Source of the DNA: Leptospira ainlahdjerensis
GTDB lineage: Bacteria; Spirochaetota; Leptospiria; Leptospirales; Leptospiraceae
Direction: 5' to 3'
DNA length: 64,000 nucleotides
Assembly (NCBI RefSeq): GCF_016919175.1
Contig: NZ_JAFFPU010000042.1
Location: forward strand, 62,001 to 126,000
In this document: positions 1 to 9,908 of the stretch, piece after piece
Layout of the letters: the number at the start of each line of letters is the position of its first letter
Position numbering within the stretch: the stretch's first letter is position 1
Position numbers and translations under genes: made by a program
Notes under the pieces: generated by a model
What the model was told of the DNA's origin: nothing
Database searches by the model: none
Seen by the model: only the letters and a program-made list of their open reading frames with translations

Positions 1-1606
<1,606 letters not shown>

Positions 1607-1743
1607 GTGTTTCGAAGAACTCTCAAAAAGACGATATGGACAGGAAACCCTCGCAAGGTCATAGATGAAAGGTTTTTTTAGAAAGAATGTTTTGAAGGAA
1701 GTTTGTCAGAACCCGAATAAAAAAAGAACCTTTTTTGGATCGA

Positions 1744-3186
1744 TCAGGTCGTTGTCGAACTTCTTGTAGAAGGATTCAGCGAAGAGAAGAGTTTGTAATC
1801 AATATGCAAAAAGAAGAATAGAATTCCATACTCGATTCCGATCCAGAAAAAAGAATCCCGATACGGAAACGACTCGTAAGTGGAATACGAAAGAAGAATC
1901 AAAGCCGACCAGACAAGGGGAAAGATTTTTCCCGAAAAAACGCCGAAAGCAAGCAAAGGAAGAATATACCAGGGATGAATCGTGGTAGAAAAAAGAAAAA
2001 AGAAAAGATAGATCGTTTCCGCGGAGCGAAAAAAATCCACGAGTTTGGTTTTCTTTTTTCTTCGAAACGAAAATGTAAGAATGAAGAACAACGCGGCCCA
2101 TCCGCAGATCTTGCCGGCCAGATAAAAATTGGCTCCGATCGTTCTTAGAAATTCTCTCAGCAAATAGTAAAAACTTCCGTTGAATTCGAAAAGGCGAAAA
2201 AAAACGCCAATCCCTGAATCGTACTGTTTTTCGAAAAAGGATTCCCGAAAAAAGAAAAGAGCGACTAACGCAATAACCGTCGCTAAAAAGGAAGTAATAA
2301 AAAGGAGAGAGAATCTTTTTCGATCCACTAAAATAAAGACGGTCCAGGGCAAAAGAACGAGAGGAGTGATCTTTGTTAAAATTCCCAGAGACAAAAAGAA
2401 AACGTGAAGGAGAAAGTCCTCTGTCTTTTGTCTTTCGTTCCATTTCCAAAGAAAATAGACCGCGCCGATCAAAAAGAAAAGAAGAACCGGTTCAGGATGT
2501 GCGTTACCCGAAATCTCTAAAATCACGAGAGGGTTCAGCCAATAGATCAGACTTCTTCGAAGCGGAAGGCCGTTTTCCTTTAAAATTTTGCAAAGGAGAA
2601 AAAGAACACCCAGCTCTGCAAAAAACAAAATGGTTTTCCAGATCGCGATTCCGGCGGCGACGTTTTGGAACCAGAGCATTCCCTTTGCGCTCAGAAAAAA
2701 AAGAAACTGGAGTAAAGGAGGATAAACTGAATAAAATTTCACGGAATTCATTTCGTTTAACAATTCTTCCGCGTAAATTCGAGCGGCCTTTTCGAAAATT
2801 GAAAGATCCAATTCTTTGGGAAGAACTGAGAACGGGGAAATTCCTTCGTGAACCAAAAGCCCGTCCCATAAAAAACGGATCGCGTCTTCGGATAAAACCG
2901 GCCTTGAAAAAAACATTACAAACCTCAAGGATAATCCGAAAAAGATCCAGGTTCGAAACGAAAATTCAGTGTTTGTATTGTTTGAAAAAAAAATTAGAAT
3001 TTTGGAAACTGATTTTTTAAAACGTGGGAATCGATCCTCGATCTCTTTTGGAAATAGGATCCAAAAATAAGCGGCAAAGGCGGGGATATGGGCCGCGATC
3101 AAAAAAACAAAATCTTTTCTTTCTCCGAAAATCTGAAACGCGACACTCGGAAGAAAGAATAAGAATAGAACCGAATCCTTGCTCAT
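1744..3186 (-). CDS. polytopic membrane glycosyltransferase (GT87/mannosyltransferase-like)
   Basis: This is a 480-residue, very hydrophobic protein with about ten or more membrane helices. A first-loop block reads SRPVLSEDAIRFLWDG, with acidic residues typical of GT-C fold polyprenyl-phosphate-sugar transferases, followed by a YPPLLQFLF motif common in this superfamily. The start is set at ATG 3186 because it overlaps the TGA of the upstream GT2 gene in an ATGA arrangement; a longer reading from 3228 lacks this support. It is the last gene of a four-gene chain (rhodanese, cytochrome, GT2, this gene), all with 4-bp overlaps. Inference: the GT2 partner makes a polyprenyl-phosphate sugar and this enzyme transfers the sugar on the periplasmic side. 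The acceptor is unknown. A decayed relative lies at 9909-11216. Confidence 0.75.
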   Translation of the reverse strand: MSKDSVLFLFFLPSVAFQIFGERKDFVFLIAAHIPAFAAYFWILFPKEIEDRFPRFKKSVSKILIFFSNNTNTEFSFRTWIFFGLSLRFVMFFSRPVLSEDAIRFLWDGLLVHEGISPFSVLPKELDLSIFEKAARIYAEELLNEMNSVKFYSVYPPLLQFLFFLSAKGMLWFQNVAAGIAIWKTILFFAELGVLFLLCKILKENGLPLRRSLIYWLNPLVILEISGNAHPEPVLLFFLIGAVYFLWKWNERQKTEDFLLHVFFLSLGILTKITPLVLLPWTVFILVDRKRFSLLFITSFLATVIALVALFFFRESFFEKQYDSGIGVFFRLFEFNGSFYYLLREFLRTIGANFYLAGKICGWAALFFILTFSFRRKKKTKLVDFFRSAETIYLFFFLFSTTIHPWYILPLLAFGVFSGKIFPLVWSALILLSYSTYESFPYRDSFFWIGIEYGILFFFLHIDYKLFSSLNPSTRSSTTT

Positions 3187-3893
3187 TTTGTGAATTGAAG
3201 TTTTGCGATCGTATAAAGAATTTTCCAACCGGCCCGAATCGAACCAAAAACCGTTCCGCTGACTTTGGAAACCCCGATCCTTTTTTTATAACTGACCGGA
3301 ACTTCCACACAGGTCATCCCGAATTTGGCGGCTTTGATCTGCATTTCCACAGTCCAACCGAAATTCCGATCCTGCATATTCAATTTTTTGAGAGAGTCGG
3401 AGCGGATCACACGAAACGGACCTAGATCCGTAAATTTTACACCGTATAAAATGCCGATTAAAAACGTGGAGAGCCAGTTCCCGAATTTTTGGACTGGCAA
3501 GAGCGAACCCTTTTCCGCTTTACCGAGGGTCCTCGAACCAATCACGAGATCTATATTCGGATTTTGGAATTCGTTTAACAAATCTGCGAGTTCAAAAGGA
3601 GAATCCGAATAGTCGGCGTCCACAAAAGCCACAAGATTCGGAGGAGTCGAGGATTCTAAGATCCTTTGAATTCCCTTGAGACAGGCGGCTCCGTAACCCT
3701 TTTCGACTTCTTTTAATACCACGGCCCCGTTTTGAACGGCGACTTCCGCGGTTTTGTCGCGGGAGCCGTTGTCGACGACGATGATTTCCAAAATGTTTGC
3801 ACCGGGAATTCTTTTCAGGTCGCCGAGAACGAGTGCGATGGATTTTTCTTCGTTTAACGCCGGTATGACGACGCTCACGGAATTTCGGCTCAC
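3183..3893 (-). CDS. GT2 family glycosyltransferase, polyprenyl-phosphate sugar synthase-like
   Basis: This is a 236-residue GT-A fold protein. The N-terminus VSVVIPALNEEKSI is the nucleotide-binding start of GT2 enzymes. A VVDNGSRDKTAEVA block follows, and the metal-binding DxD motif is D92-A-D94 in FVDADYSD. The later GWTVEMQIKA and VSYKKRIGVSKVSG blocks resemble dolichyl-phosphate mannose synthase and bacterial homologues. There is no C-terminal membrane helix pair, so it probably acts at the inner face of the membrane peripherally. The start codon overlaps the stop of the cytochrome gene (ATGA at 3890-3893), and its own stop overlaps the polytopic transferase start. Expected reaction, by family: NDP-sugar plus polyprenyl phosphate gives polyprenyl-phospho-sugar. 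The sugar is not determinable from sequence alone. Confidence 0.85.
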   Translation of the reverse strand: MSRNSVSVVIPALNEEKSIALVLGDLKRIPGANILEIIVVDNGSRDKTAEVAVQNGAVVLKEVEKGYGAACLKGIQRILESSTPPNLVAFVDADYSDSPFELADLLNEFQNPNIDLVIGSRTLGKAEKGSLLPVQKFGNWLSTFLIGILYGVKFTDLGPFRVIRSDSLKKLNMQDRNFGWTVEMQIKAAKFGMTCVEVPVSYKKRIGVSKVSGTVFGSIRAGWKILYTIAKLQFTK

Positions 3894-5266
3894 AGATCGC
3901 CCCGTTTCGAGATTTCGAGCAGCTTATCCTTGGAAGTGAGACTGATCTTTCCGGTAATCAGATCTATTTTTGACTCATAGAAAATATTCGCAAAGGGATA
4001 GTAGAGTTCGATGTTTTTTATTTTTTTCCCGATTTCGGAGGAGGCAAAGTTCGAGTTTTTCTTCATGTGTTCGGCGTTTTCTTTTGTTAAACGAACATGC
4101 AAAATTCTTAAAATACCGAATTTTGGCTCGGAGACGAGTTTTGTCTTTAGAACCCAATCTATATTTCTTTTTTCCCCCGATCGGATCCGATTGTCGGATA
4201 CGAGTTTCGCTTCCGGATACCATTCCCAATTTTGTCCGATCTTTTGAATTTCTTTCGAGATTTCTTTTCCGTCTTTGTCTTGAAGAATCGCTTCCATCAT
4301 CAGATGTCTTTCGGGATCTCCGGTCGGAACGCTATGACCCGCGAGTGTATTTTCAAGTGTAAGGGACAAACGTACCCCTTCCTTTTCCGAGAAAACCCAT
4401 CGGGGTTCGCCGATTTTCAAACCGCTTTGATATCCTTTCCACTGGGCGTCAAAGAGCGCGAAAGTTTTCGGAACCCCCCCACCGATAAATGTATGTCTGT
4501 GAGAATTCTTTTTTCCCATTTGAAAGGAGGGAAGAACGACGCGACGATTGATCGAAGGCATGTGACAACTAACGCAGTCTTCTTTTGGAAAGTGGATGCT
4601 CTTTTTATATTCGTCTCCGGTTTTGAAATAACAGACCAAAGATAGGTTGAGTATGTAATCTTGGTTGTGACAATCATTGCAGCGCGTGTGTAAGGCTTCC
4701 CTGTTTTTTTCAACCGGATGCGGAGCTTTGGCGCCTGTAGGACCGATCAAAACCGTATTTCCTTGTGGATCGGACTTGAGGTGGCAGGTTCCGCAGCTGA
4801 TTCCTTCTTTTTCCCATGCCGGATCGAACTTCTTGTTGGGAACAAGGACGGGTTGAAATACGTTCCCGTCTTTGAGATGAGTCGCAATTTCTTTTCGCTG
4901 ACCGGACAACGGGATATGACAATTTAGGCAAAGCCATTGTGGGGAATTGGGTTTGGAAAGTTCGGCTTGAAATTGAAGATCCGTAAACGCGTTTGCATGG
5001 GCCGAGATTTTCCAATCTTTATAATGATCTTCGTGACAGGAGCCGCAATCCTTTGCCGTGAGGCCGTTTAGACCGGGGAGAGATTTCTGGACGTTAATCG
5101 GTTCCGCCCAAGCACGACCGGGAAAACGATCTTGAACTGAAGTGAATTCGGAATCGTTTTTACAAACGTAAAAAGAAAACAGAGTAGTTAAAATTCCGAG
5201 TAAGATCCGGTAGGTTCTCCATGATTTTAGAATATTCAAAAAATAAAATACTTTTTCGTGAATCAT
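3890..5266 (-). CDS. five-haem cytochrome c family protein (cytochrome c554-like)
   Basis: The protein has 458 residues and five CxxCH haem-attachment motifs: CGSCH 74-78, CLNCH 113-117, CGTCH 158-162, CNDCH 196-200 and CVSCH 231-235. Additional His residues can serve as distal ligands. The N-terminus carries one hydrophobic segment (about residues 18-34), so it is exported to the periplasm and perhaps membrane-anchored. The haem-free C-terminal part contains a GHSVPTGDPERHLMMEA block seen in multihaem cytochromes of the c554 type. The start at 5266 is chosen because it forms an ATGA overlap with the rhodanese stop; the longer frame from 5314 has no such support. It sits between a periplasmic rhodanese and two glycosyltransferases. 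A role in electron transfer to a sulfur or nitrogen substrate is plausible, but the substrate is not shown. Confidence 0.88.
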   Translation of the reverse strand: MIHEKVFYFLNILKSWRTYRILLGILTTLFSFYVCKNDSEFTSVQDRFPGRAWAEPINVQKSLPGLNGLTAKDCGSCHEDHYKDWKISAHANAFTDLQFQAELSKPNSPQWLCLNCHIPLSGQRKEIATHLKDGNVFQPVLVPNKKFDPAWEKEGISCGTCHLKSDPQGNTVLIGPTGAKAPHPVEKNREALHTRCNDCHNQDYILNLSLVCYFKTGDEYKKSIHFPKEDCVSCHMPSINRRVVLPSFQMGKKNSHRHTFIGGGVPKTFALFDAQWKGYQSGLKIGEPRWVFSEKEGVRLSLTLENTLAGHSVPTGDPERHLMMEAILQDKDGKEISKEIQKIGQNWEWYPEAKLVSDNRIRSGEKRNIDWVLKTKLVSEPKFGILRILHVRLTKENAEHMKKNSNFASSEIGKKIKNIELYYPFANIFYESKIDLITGKISLTSKDKLLEISKRGDL

Positions 5267-6138
5267 TTTGCAGTGAGAGGAAAGTCTTTTTCGTTTCCTG
5301 CCGACCATTCCCACATGGAGCCGGCGTAGTTTTTCGCGGTGTATCCTTCGTTTCTAAGAACCGTGGTTACCCAAGCAGAGCGGATCCCGCCTGTACAATA
5401 AGCTACGATAATCGTTTCTCTTCCGATTCCCAGTTCTTTGATCTTTTCTGAAATTTCTTCCGAAGATAAAATGGAACCATTCTCGTGTAACAGATTTTTG
5501 TAATAGAGATGTTTGGCTCCTGGGATATGTCCCCCTCTGGATTCTCCATACGGAGTTTCACCCAAAAATTCCCTTTCTTCTCTCGTATCTAAAAAGACGT
5601 ACTTTCGATTTTTAAGATTGGATTTGATTTCGGAAGAAGTCGCCGTGAGTTTTGCATCGGGTTTGATCGATAACGAACCCTTATTTTTAGGTTCTCCTTG
5701 GTTGGAGACGGGGGCTCCCAGATTTTTTAGACCAGCATAGCCACCGTCCACTAAAAATGCGGAACGATGTCCGAGATAACGAAGCATCCAAACGATTCTT
5801 CCGTCCTCACCCCAATTGTTTTTAGGTTCGCTGACCACGAGTACGGGTTGGTTGTTGTCGACTCCGTAGGATTCTAATTTTTTTTTAAGAATTTCGAAAG
5901 GGAGCAGGTTTCCTCGAAACGGAAGATTGGGAACCGAAAATTCCTCCCAAGAAACCCAACGAGAGCCGTTGATATGTTCTCTATAAAAGATGGAACGAGA
6001 CCTCGTATCCAAAACGAGGCTATTCGGCAGTAAGGCGCGGGCTTCGCCCGGAGTGAGAATCCAAGATTCCGACTTTTGCCCAAAAACGAAACTTGGTATG
6101 ATCAATAAAATCGTTAAAAATGCGGATTGAAGTTTCAT
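5263..6138 (-). CDS. exported two-domain rhodanese (thiosulfate/3-mercaptopyruvate sulfurtransferase family)
   Basis: This 291-residue protein has two rhodanese domains. An N-terminal domain contains LVLDTRSRSIFYREHI and lacks an active cysteine. The C-terminal domain has the catalytic loop C248-T-G-G-I-R-S. Residues 1-20 (MKLQSAFLTILLIIPSFVFG) look like a signal peptide, so sulfur transfer would occur in the periplasm. The start at 6138 is preferred over the longer frame to 6195 because AGGA lies 8 bases upstream and the signal peptide begins exactly there. It is the first gene of the overlapping operon that continues with the multihaem cytochrome. Co-expression with a periplasmic cytochrome suggests sulfur-compound redox chemistry, for example sulfane transfer linked to electron output; that is inference. 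The sulfur donor is unknown. Confidence 0.88.
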   Translation of the reverse strand: MKLQSAFLTILLIIPSFVFGQKSESWILTPGEARALLPNSLVLDTRSRSIFYREHINGSRWVSWEEFSVPNLPFRGNLLPFEILKKKLESYGVDNNQPVLVVSEPKNNWGEDGRIVWMLRYLGHRSAFLVDGGYAGLKNLGAPVSNQGEPKNKGSLSIKPDAKLTATSSEIKSNLKNRKYVFLDTREEREFLGETPYGESRGGHIPGAKHLYYKNLLHENGSILSSEEISEKIKELGIGRETIIVAYCTGGIRSAWVTTVLRNEGYTAKNYAGSMWEWSAGNEKDFPLTAK

Positions 6139-6386
6139 CGTTCTTTTCCTGATCGGCTTGGGAAGTCTTTTCATTCTATCATTGAGAAGGCTCACAAACC
6201 TGGATTTTCTTTTTTGCCAGGAGAATTTAGAAATTTCGTTGCGACAAGTTATAATTCGTTATAGCAGAAAAATCATTGTTATATTAAAATATCTAAAATC
6301 ATTGCAGAATTGACTGCTCTTTTTTTAGAATAAAAATTAGGTCAAAAGAATAAAACCTGTCGTTATCCAAGAGGATAGGAGGACGG

Positions 6387-6872
6387 ATGATTCGTATCGG
6401 AAATTTCCCGGATTCTGTCAATGAATACGCAGCAAGATCGGTGGCAGGTCTTGTTCTGGCTCTTAGTTTGGCTACTCTGTTCACGCAATCGATTTGGTTA
6501 AACCTCGTTTTGTTCTACGGTTTTAGCGCCCGTGTTTTGTACGGACCGAAATTTTCACTGTTCGCAAAACTCGCGATTTATGGGATCGTTCCTCTGTTTC
6601 ATTTAGGAGATCGGCCCACACCCGGTCCGCCAAAACGTTTCGCACAAGCGAGCGGCTTATTGTTTAGCCTAACATCGCTTATGCTACTCTTTCTCGGACA
6701 AGTTTTTGCGTTTCAAGTTGTGCTCGGAATTTTGTCTTTTTTTGCCGCGCTGGAATCGATCGTCGGTTTTTGCGCCGGTTGTTTTGTGTTCGGATATCTG
6801 ATGCGTTGGGGAGTGATTCCGAAAGAAGTTTGTGAAAAGTGTAACAATCTCACATTCACCACGAAGAATTGA
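6387..6872 (+). CDS. DUF4395 family membrane protein
   Basis: A 161-residue protein of the DUF4395 type. It has an N-terminal FPDSVNEYAAR block, about four membrane helices and the family's cysteine motif GFCAGC in the third to fourth helix region. The C-terminal tail has another CEKC pair. The function of the family is unknown; members often neighbour rhodaneses or thioredoxin-like proteins. Here the gene is divergent from the rhodanese-cytochrome operon and 96 bp upstream of the AhpD-like gene. The cysteine pairs and neighbours suggest a membrane sulfur or thiol-redox role, which is inference. The start ATG is preceded by AGGAGG about 4-9 bases upstream, an unusually strong ribosome site for this window. 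Confidence 0.8.
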   Translation: MIRIGNFPDSVNEYAARSVAGLVLALSLATLFTQSIWLNLVLFYGFSARVLYGPKFSLFAKLAIYGIVPLFHLGDRPTPGPPKRFAQASGLLFSLTSLMLLFLGQVFAFQVVLGILSFFAALESIVGFCAGCFVFGYLMRWGVIPKEVCEKCNNLTFTTKN

Positions 6873-6968
6873 TTTTACAAACTTGTCCGCAAGGTCGATT
6901 TTAAGAAGATCGCTTCCATAAGCTGAATTTATTATTGTCGAATCGCTAATCAATCAAAGGAATCCTAT

Positions 6969-7307
6969 ATGTCTAAAGAAAGTTACTATGTACCCGACGA
7001 CCTAAAAAAATTCGGAAGTATCGGAGAATTTCAGCCCGATCTTGCTAAGAAGTTTTTTGATTACTACGGAGACGTTTTTGCGGACGGAGCTTTGACGGCG
7101 CGAGAAAAATCACTGATCGCCCTCGCGGTTTCTCACGCGATTCAATGTCCATATTGTATCGATGCTTATACGACAGATACTCTTGAAAAGGGCGTAAGCG
7201 AAGCGGGGTTGATGGAAGCGGTCCACGTCGCTGCTGCGATTCGCGGAGGAGCTTCTCTCGTACATTCGGTTCAAATGATGAATAAGGTCAAAGAACTCGG
7301 GATGTAG
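6969..7307 (+). CDS. AhpD-like carboxymuconolactone decarboxylase-family protein (arsenosugar-associated type)
   Basis: A compact 112-residue all-helical AhpD/CMD-family protein. The redox motif is HAIQCPYC with C60 and C63, followed by AYTTDTLEKGV and an AAAIRGGASLVH segment. Family knowledge: CMD proteins with CxxC are alkylhydroperoxidase-like thiol reductants, and a subfamily of this size is found next to the radical SAM enzyme ArsS in arsenosugar biosynthesis loci. That is the arrangement here, with arsS starting 26 bp downstream on the same strand. An AAAGGAATCC ribosome site precedes ATG 6969. The enzyme would act in the cytoplasm, because no signal peptide or membrane segment is present. 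The precise substrate is not established. Confidence 0.85.
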   Translation: MSKESYYVPDDLKKFGSIGEFQPDLAKKFFDYYGDVFADGALTAREKSLIALAVSHAIQCPYCIDAYTTDTLEKGVSEAGLMEAVHVAAAIRGGASLVHSVQMMNKVKELGM

Positions 7308-7333
7308 ACTTAGAAGAAGTTTTTGGAGAAAGA

Positions 7334-8380
7334 ATGATGAAGTCCTTGCAGTCTCGAGAAAGTGAACTGGTTTCTCCGGAACGACAGTTTGGCGTGTTGA
7401 AGGAGATTTTTACCAAAAAAAAACTTCCTTCCTTCTCGGAGAAACTCGACCAATCCGGAATCGGAACTCTCCATCCGATCCCCACCGAAATTTTTCAGAT
7501 GAATCTCGGTAAACTCTGCAATCAAACCTGCAAACACTGTCACGTAGACGCTGGGCCGGATCGGAAAGAAAGTATGAGCAAGGATACGATGTTTCACTGT
7601 CTGAGTGTTCTTGCTACAAATTCCGTTTCGATCGTGGATATCACCGGAGGAGCTCCTGAAATGCATCCGGAATTTCGATGGCTTGTAAAGGAGCTTCGAA
7701 AGTTGGATAAAAAAGTGTTGGTCCGTTGTAATTTGACGATTCTTCTCGCCGGAACACGTTATGCAGATCTTCCTCAATTTTACGCCGAAAACCAAGTGGA
7801 AGTCGTTTCCAGTCTACCTTACTTTGAAAAAAGAAGAACGGATTCTCAGAGGGGGGAGGGGGTTTTTGATCGTTCGATCGAGGCTTTAAAACGTTTAAAC
7901 GCGGTCGGATACGGAATTCCGAATTCGGGTCTCGTCCTAAATCTTGTCTACAACCCCGCTGGCGCTTTTTTGCCCGGAGCTCAAAATTCACTCGAAAAGG
8001 AGTTTAAGAGTTCCCTTCGAAAAGAACACGGAATCGAGTTCAATTCTTTATTCACAATTACGAATATGCCGATTTCTAGATATTTGGAATATCTGCAAGA
8101 AAGCGGGAATCTTGAGAATTATCTGGAAAAACTCGTAACCTCCTTTAACCCATCCGCCGCGTTAGGTGTTATGTGTAAGAACACTCTGAGTGTTGGATAT
8201 GACGGAACTCTTTATGATTGCGACTTCAATCAGATGTTGGAGTTGACGGTGGAAAGTGAAATTCGAAATATAAGAGACTACGACGGAGATCTTTTAAACA
8301 AAAGAAAAATCAGAGTCGGCGATCACTGTTACGGTTGTACTGCGGGAGCGGGTTCGAGTTGTGGAGGGGCCACCGCTTGA
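7334..8380 (+). CDS. arsS: radical SAM protein ArsS (arsenosugar biosynthesis type)
   Basis: The 348-residue protein has the radical SAM cluster motif C62-x3-C66-x2-C69 (CNQTCKHC) followed by HVDAGPDRK, a signature of the ArsS group. Later segments are DITGGAPEMHPEF, which binds SAM, VRCNLTILL, and the C-terminal cysteine-rich tail CYGCTAGAGSSCGG (C332, C335, C343), expected to carry an auxiliary metal or Fe-S site. In described systems ArsM methylates arsenite and ArsS adds the 5'-deoxyadenosyl group to build arsenosugar precursors. No arsM-like gene is visible in this window. It directly follows the AhpD-like gene, and the pair is likely one transcript. The cysteines read as UGC, so there is no sign of selenocysteine. 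An AGAAGAAGTTTTTGGAGAAAG leader supplies the ribosome site. Confidence 0.85.
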   Translation: MMKSLQSRESELVSPERQFGVLKEIFTKKKLPSFSEKLDQSGIGTLHPIPTEIFQMNLGKLCNQTCKHCHVDAGPDRKESMSKDTMFHCLSVLATNSVSIVDITGGAPEMHPEFRWLVKELRKLDKKVLVRCNLTILLAGTRYADLPQFYAENQVEVVSSLPYFEKRRTDSQRGEGVFDRSIEALKRLNAVGYGIPNSGLVLNLVYNPAGAFLPGAQNSLEKEFKSSLRKEHGIEFNSLFTITNMPISRYLEYLQESGNLENYLEKLVTSFNPSAALGVMCKNTLSVGYDGTLYDCDFNQMLELTVESEIRNIRDYDGDLLNKRKIRVGDHCYGCTAGAGSSCGGATA

Positions 8381-8386
8381 AACTCT

Positions 8387-8545
8387 AACCGTACCTCAAA
8401 GTTGAGAGGAAGTGCAACGAGAATTGTCATTAGGCGAATTTTGTCGGAGTTTCTACACGGGGATTTGTGCATGCAAAATTAGAATTCTGTGATAGAGGAA
8501 AGTTCGCCGAGATTTTTTTGATCCCCGCCCTCCACCCGAAAATCG
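8387..8545. repeat. truncated copy of the inverted-repeat intergenic element
   Basis: It starts with a degenerate terminal repeat (TAACCGTACCTCAAAGTTGAGAGG) and contains the internal landmarks of the family: GTCGGAGTTTCTACA, GCAAAATTAGAATTCTGTGATAG and AGGAAAGTTCGCCG. It stops inside the GC-rich hairpin where the next copy begins. Only the left part of the element is left, which indicates that the copy at 8546-8796 inserted into it or recombined with it. Confidence 0.65.
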
Positions 8546-8796
8546 AATAACCTGACCCGCAAGTTTAGAGGAGATACAACAAGAATGGTCTCGAGACAAG
8601 GGTTTTGTAGGAGTTCCTACGTGGGATTTTTTTCTTGCGAAACGTTTGATTTTGTGATAGAGGAAAGTTCTCCGGAATTTTTCCGCCACCCACCCCACCA
8701 CCCGAAAATCGGGCGGGGCGCGCGACTTTTTCGGAAAAATTGTCGTAGTTCCGACAGATTCTTCTTAAAGGTTCTTTCAACTTGTGGGTAGGATCT
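8546..8796. mobile_element. MITE-like inverted-repeat element (complete copy, about 250 bp)
   Basis: The left end AATAACCTGACCCGCAAG and right end ACTTGTGGGTAGGATCTT are imperfect inverted repeats of the family ends. Inside are GTAGGAGTTCCTACG, a TTTTGTGATAGAGGAAAGTT block, a C-rich/G-rich hairpin around 8690-8718, and TGTCGTAGTTCCGACAG near the right end. It has no coding capacity. It lies just beyond the 3' end of the methyltransferase gene at 8800 and of arsS, filling the convergent gap. Full family comparison is under Findings. Confidence 0.7.
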
Positions 8797-8799
8797 TGT

Positions 8800-9843
8800 T
8801 TAAAACTGGGGTGAATAGTCGACTTCGATGTCCTTTTCCTTGTTTCGTTCGATCCTTGTGATTCTATCCAGGGTGAGAAATTTTTCCTGATTGGTAACGA
8901 CCGGAGTTTGGAGATTTTGATTAAAATGAAGAAAAGACTTTCCTTCTTCCAGTCTCGATTTCACAAAAAGATCATGATTCAATTTTCTTTTTTCGACGAT
9001 TCGATTGAGTTCTTCTGAAAGGGAGAGGAGATTCTGAAACGGATTTTGCAAAAGACCCGAATCCAAATCAAAGCCGATGGAGTTCCTACAGTTACCGATG
9101 GCTGCAAGTGTTGTCGTTCCGGTTCCGAGAAACGGATCCAAAACCAAATCTCCTTTGAGAGAATACATTTGGATGATCCGATTCGCGAGTTCCAACGGAT
9201 ACGCTGCGCTCCTTTCCCTTCCTGCGAGCGAATCCAAACCTTGTTTTTTTCCCTTAAAATCCCAAAGATCCGAAAACCAGAGGTTACGCTCCTCCCAAAA
9301 AAAGGCGCTCTGCGCTCTTGCTAATTTCTCTTGTTTGGATGAAAACTTTCTTTTATTTCCTTTTCTGAATATTAGAATATGCTCATGTTCTAGAGTGACG
9401 TACGCCCCGGCCGGCAACATGCCGGAACCCATGAATTTATTGGGTGAATTTGTCTGTTTTCGCCAGAGAATTCCCGGAAGACTTTGAAAACCGAAAGAAT
9501 TACAAGCTTGAATCACACGGCCGTGATTCATAAAAATTTGAAAACCTGAATCCGCTTTTCTGGTCGCGTCGCCGATATTGACCACGAGAAAACCGCCTTC
9601 CTTCAAAACACGAAACGATTCTTTCCAAACCTTGTCCAACTCCAGGTGCATCTTCTCAAAGGAGATATGCGGATTTGCGGAAATATTTTCTCGGATCGAA
9701 TCCGAAAAACCGAAAAAAAGATCATCCCACATTTCAATCATCGGATACGGAGGAGAAGTAAGAATCAAATCCAGGGTTTCGGAATCGATAGGAAATGGGT
9801 CTCTCGAATCTCGATTCAAGATTTGATGGATTGTCCTCTTCAT
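8800..9843 (-). CDS. site-specific DNA methyltransferase (N4-cytosine/N6-adenine, orphan)
   Basis: The 347-residue protein has catalytic motif IV TSPPYP at residues 29-34, close to the N-terminus, and the SAM-binding motif I DPFLGTGTTTLAA at 236-248. This is the order of the beta class of amino-methyltransferases (PF01555). TSPPY with serine rather than aspartate is typical of N4-methylcytosine enzymes, though it is not decisive. ERSAAYPLELANRII precedes motif I as in type II or III-like methylases. No restriction endonuclease or specificity subunit gene is next to it; the neighbours are arsS, repeats and a pseudogene. It is therefore a solitary methyltransferase that may act in epigenetic regulation or be the survivor of a lost restriction system. 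The target sequence is unknown. A second unrelated orphan methylase is at 18296-19447. Confidence 0.88.
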   Translation of the reverse strand: MKRTIHQILNRDSRDPFPIDSETLDLILTSPPYPMIEMWDDLFFGFSDSIRENISANPHISFEKMHLELDKVWKESFRVLKEGGFLVVNIGDATRKADSGFQIFMNHGRVIQACNSFGFQSLPGILWRKQTNSPNKFMGSGMLPAGAYVTLEHEHILIFRKGNKRKFSSKQEKLARAQSAFFWEERNLWFSDLWDFKGKKQGLDSLAGRERSAAYPLELANRIIQMYSLKGDLVLDPFLGTGTTTLAAIGNCRNSIGFDLDSGLLQNPFQNLLSLSEELNRIVEKRKLNHDLFVKSRLEEGKSFLHFNQNLQTPVVTNQEKFLTLDRITRIERNKEKDIEVDYSPQF

Positions 9844-9908
9844 AACTCAATCTATAGAATTCTATCGATCCGTTTCTCTGTCCACTCAAAACAACGGAGA
9901 CTTCTGTG

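Noticed and set aside
2373..3020. Plus-strand frame of 215 codons opposite the glycosyltransferase
   Set aside because: Lys/Arg-rich composition unlike a protein and fully antisense to an operon gene with a clear family pattern.
8800..9843. Complete restriction-modification system
   Set aside because: No endonuclease or specificity gene lies on either side; neighbours are arsS, repeats and a broken membrane protein gene.
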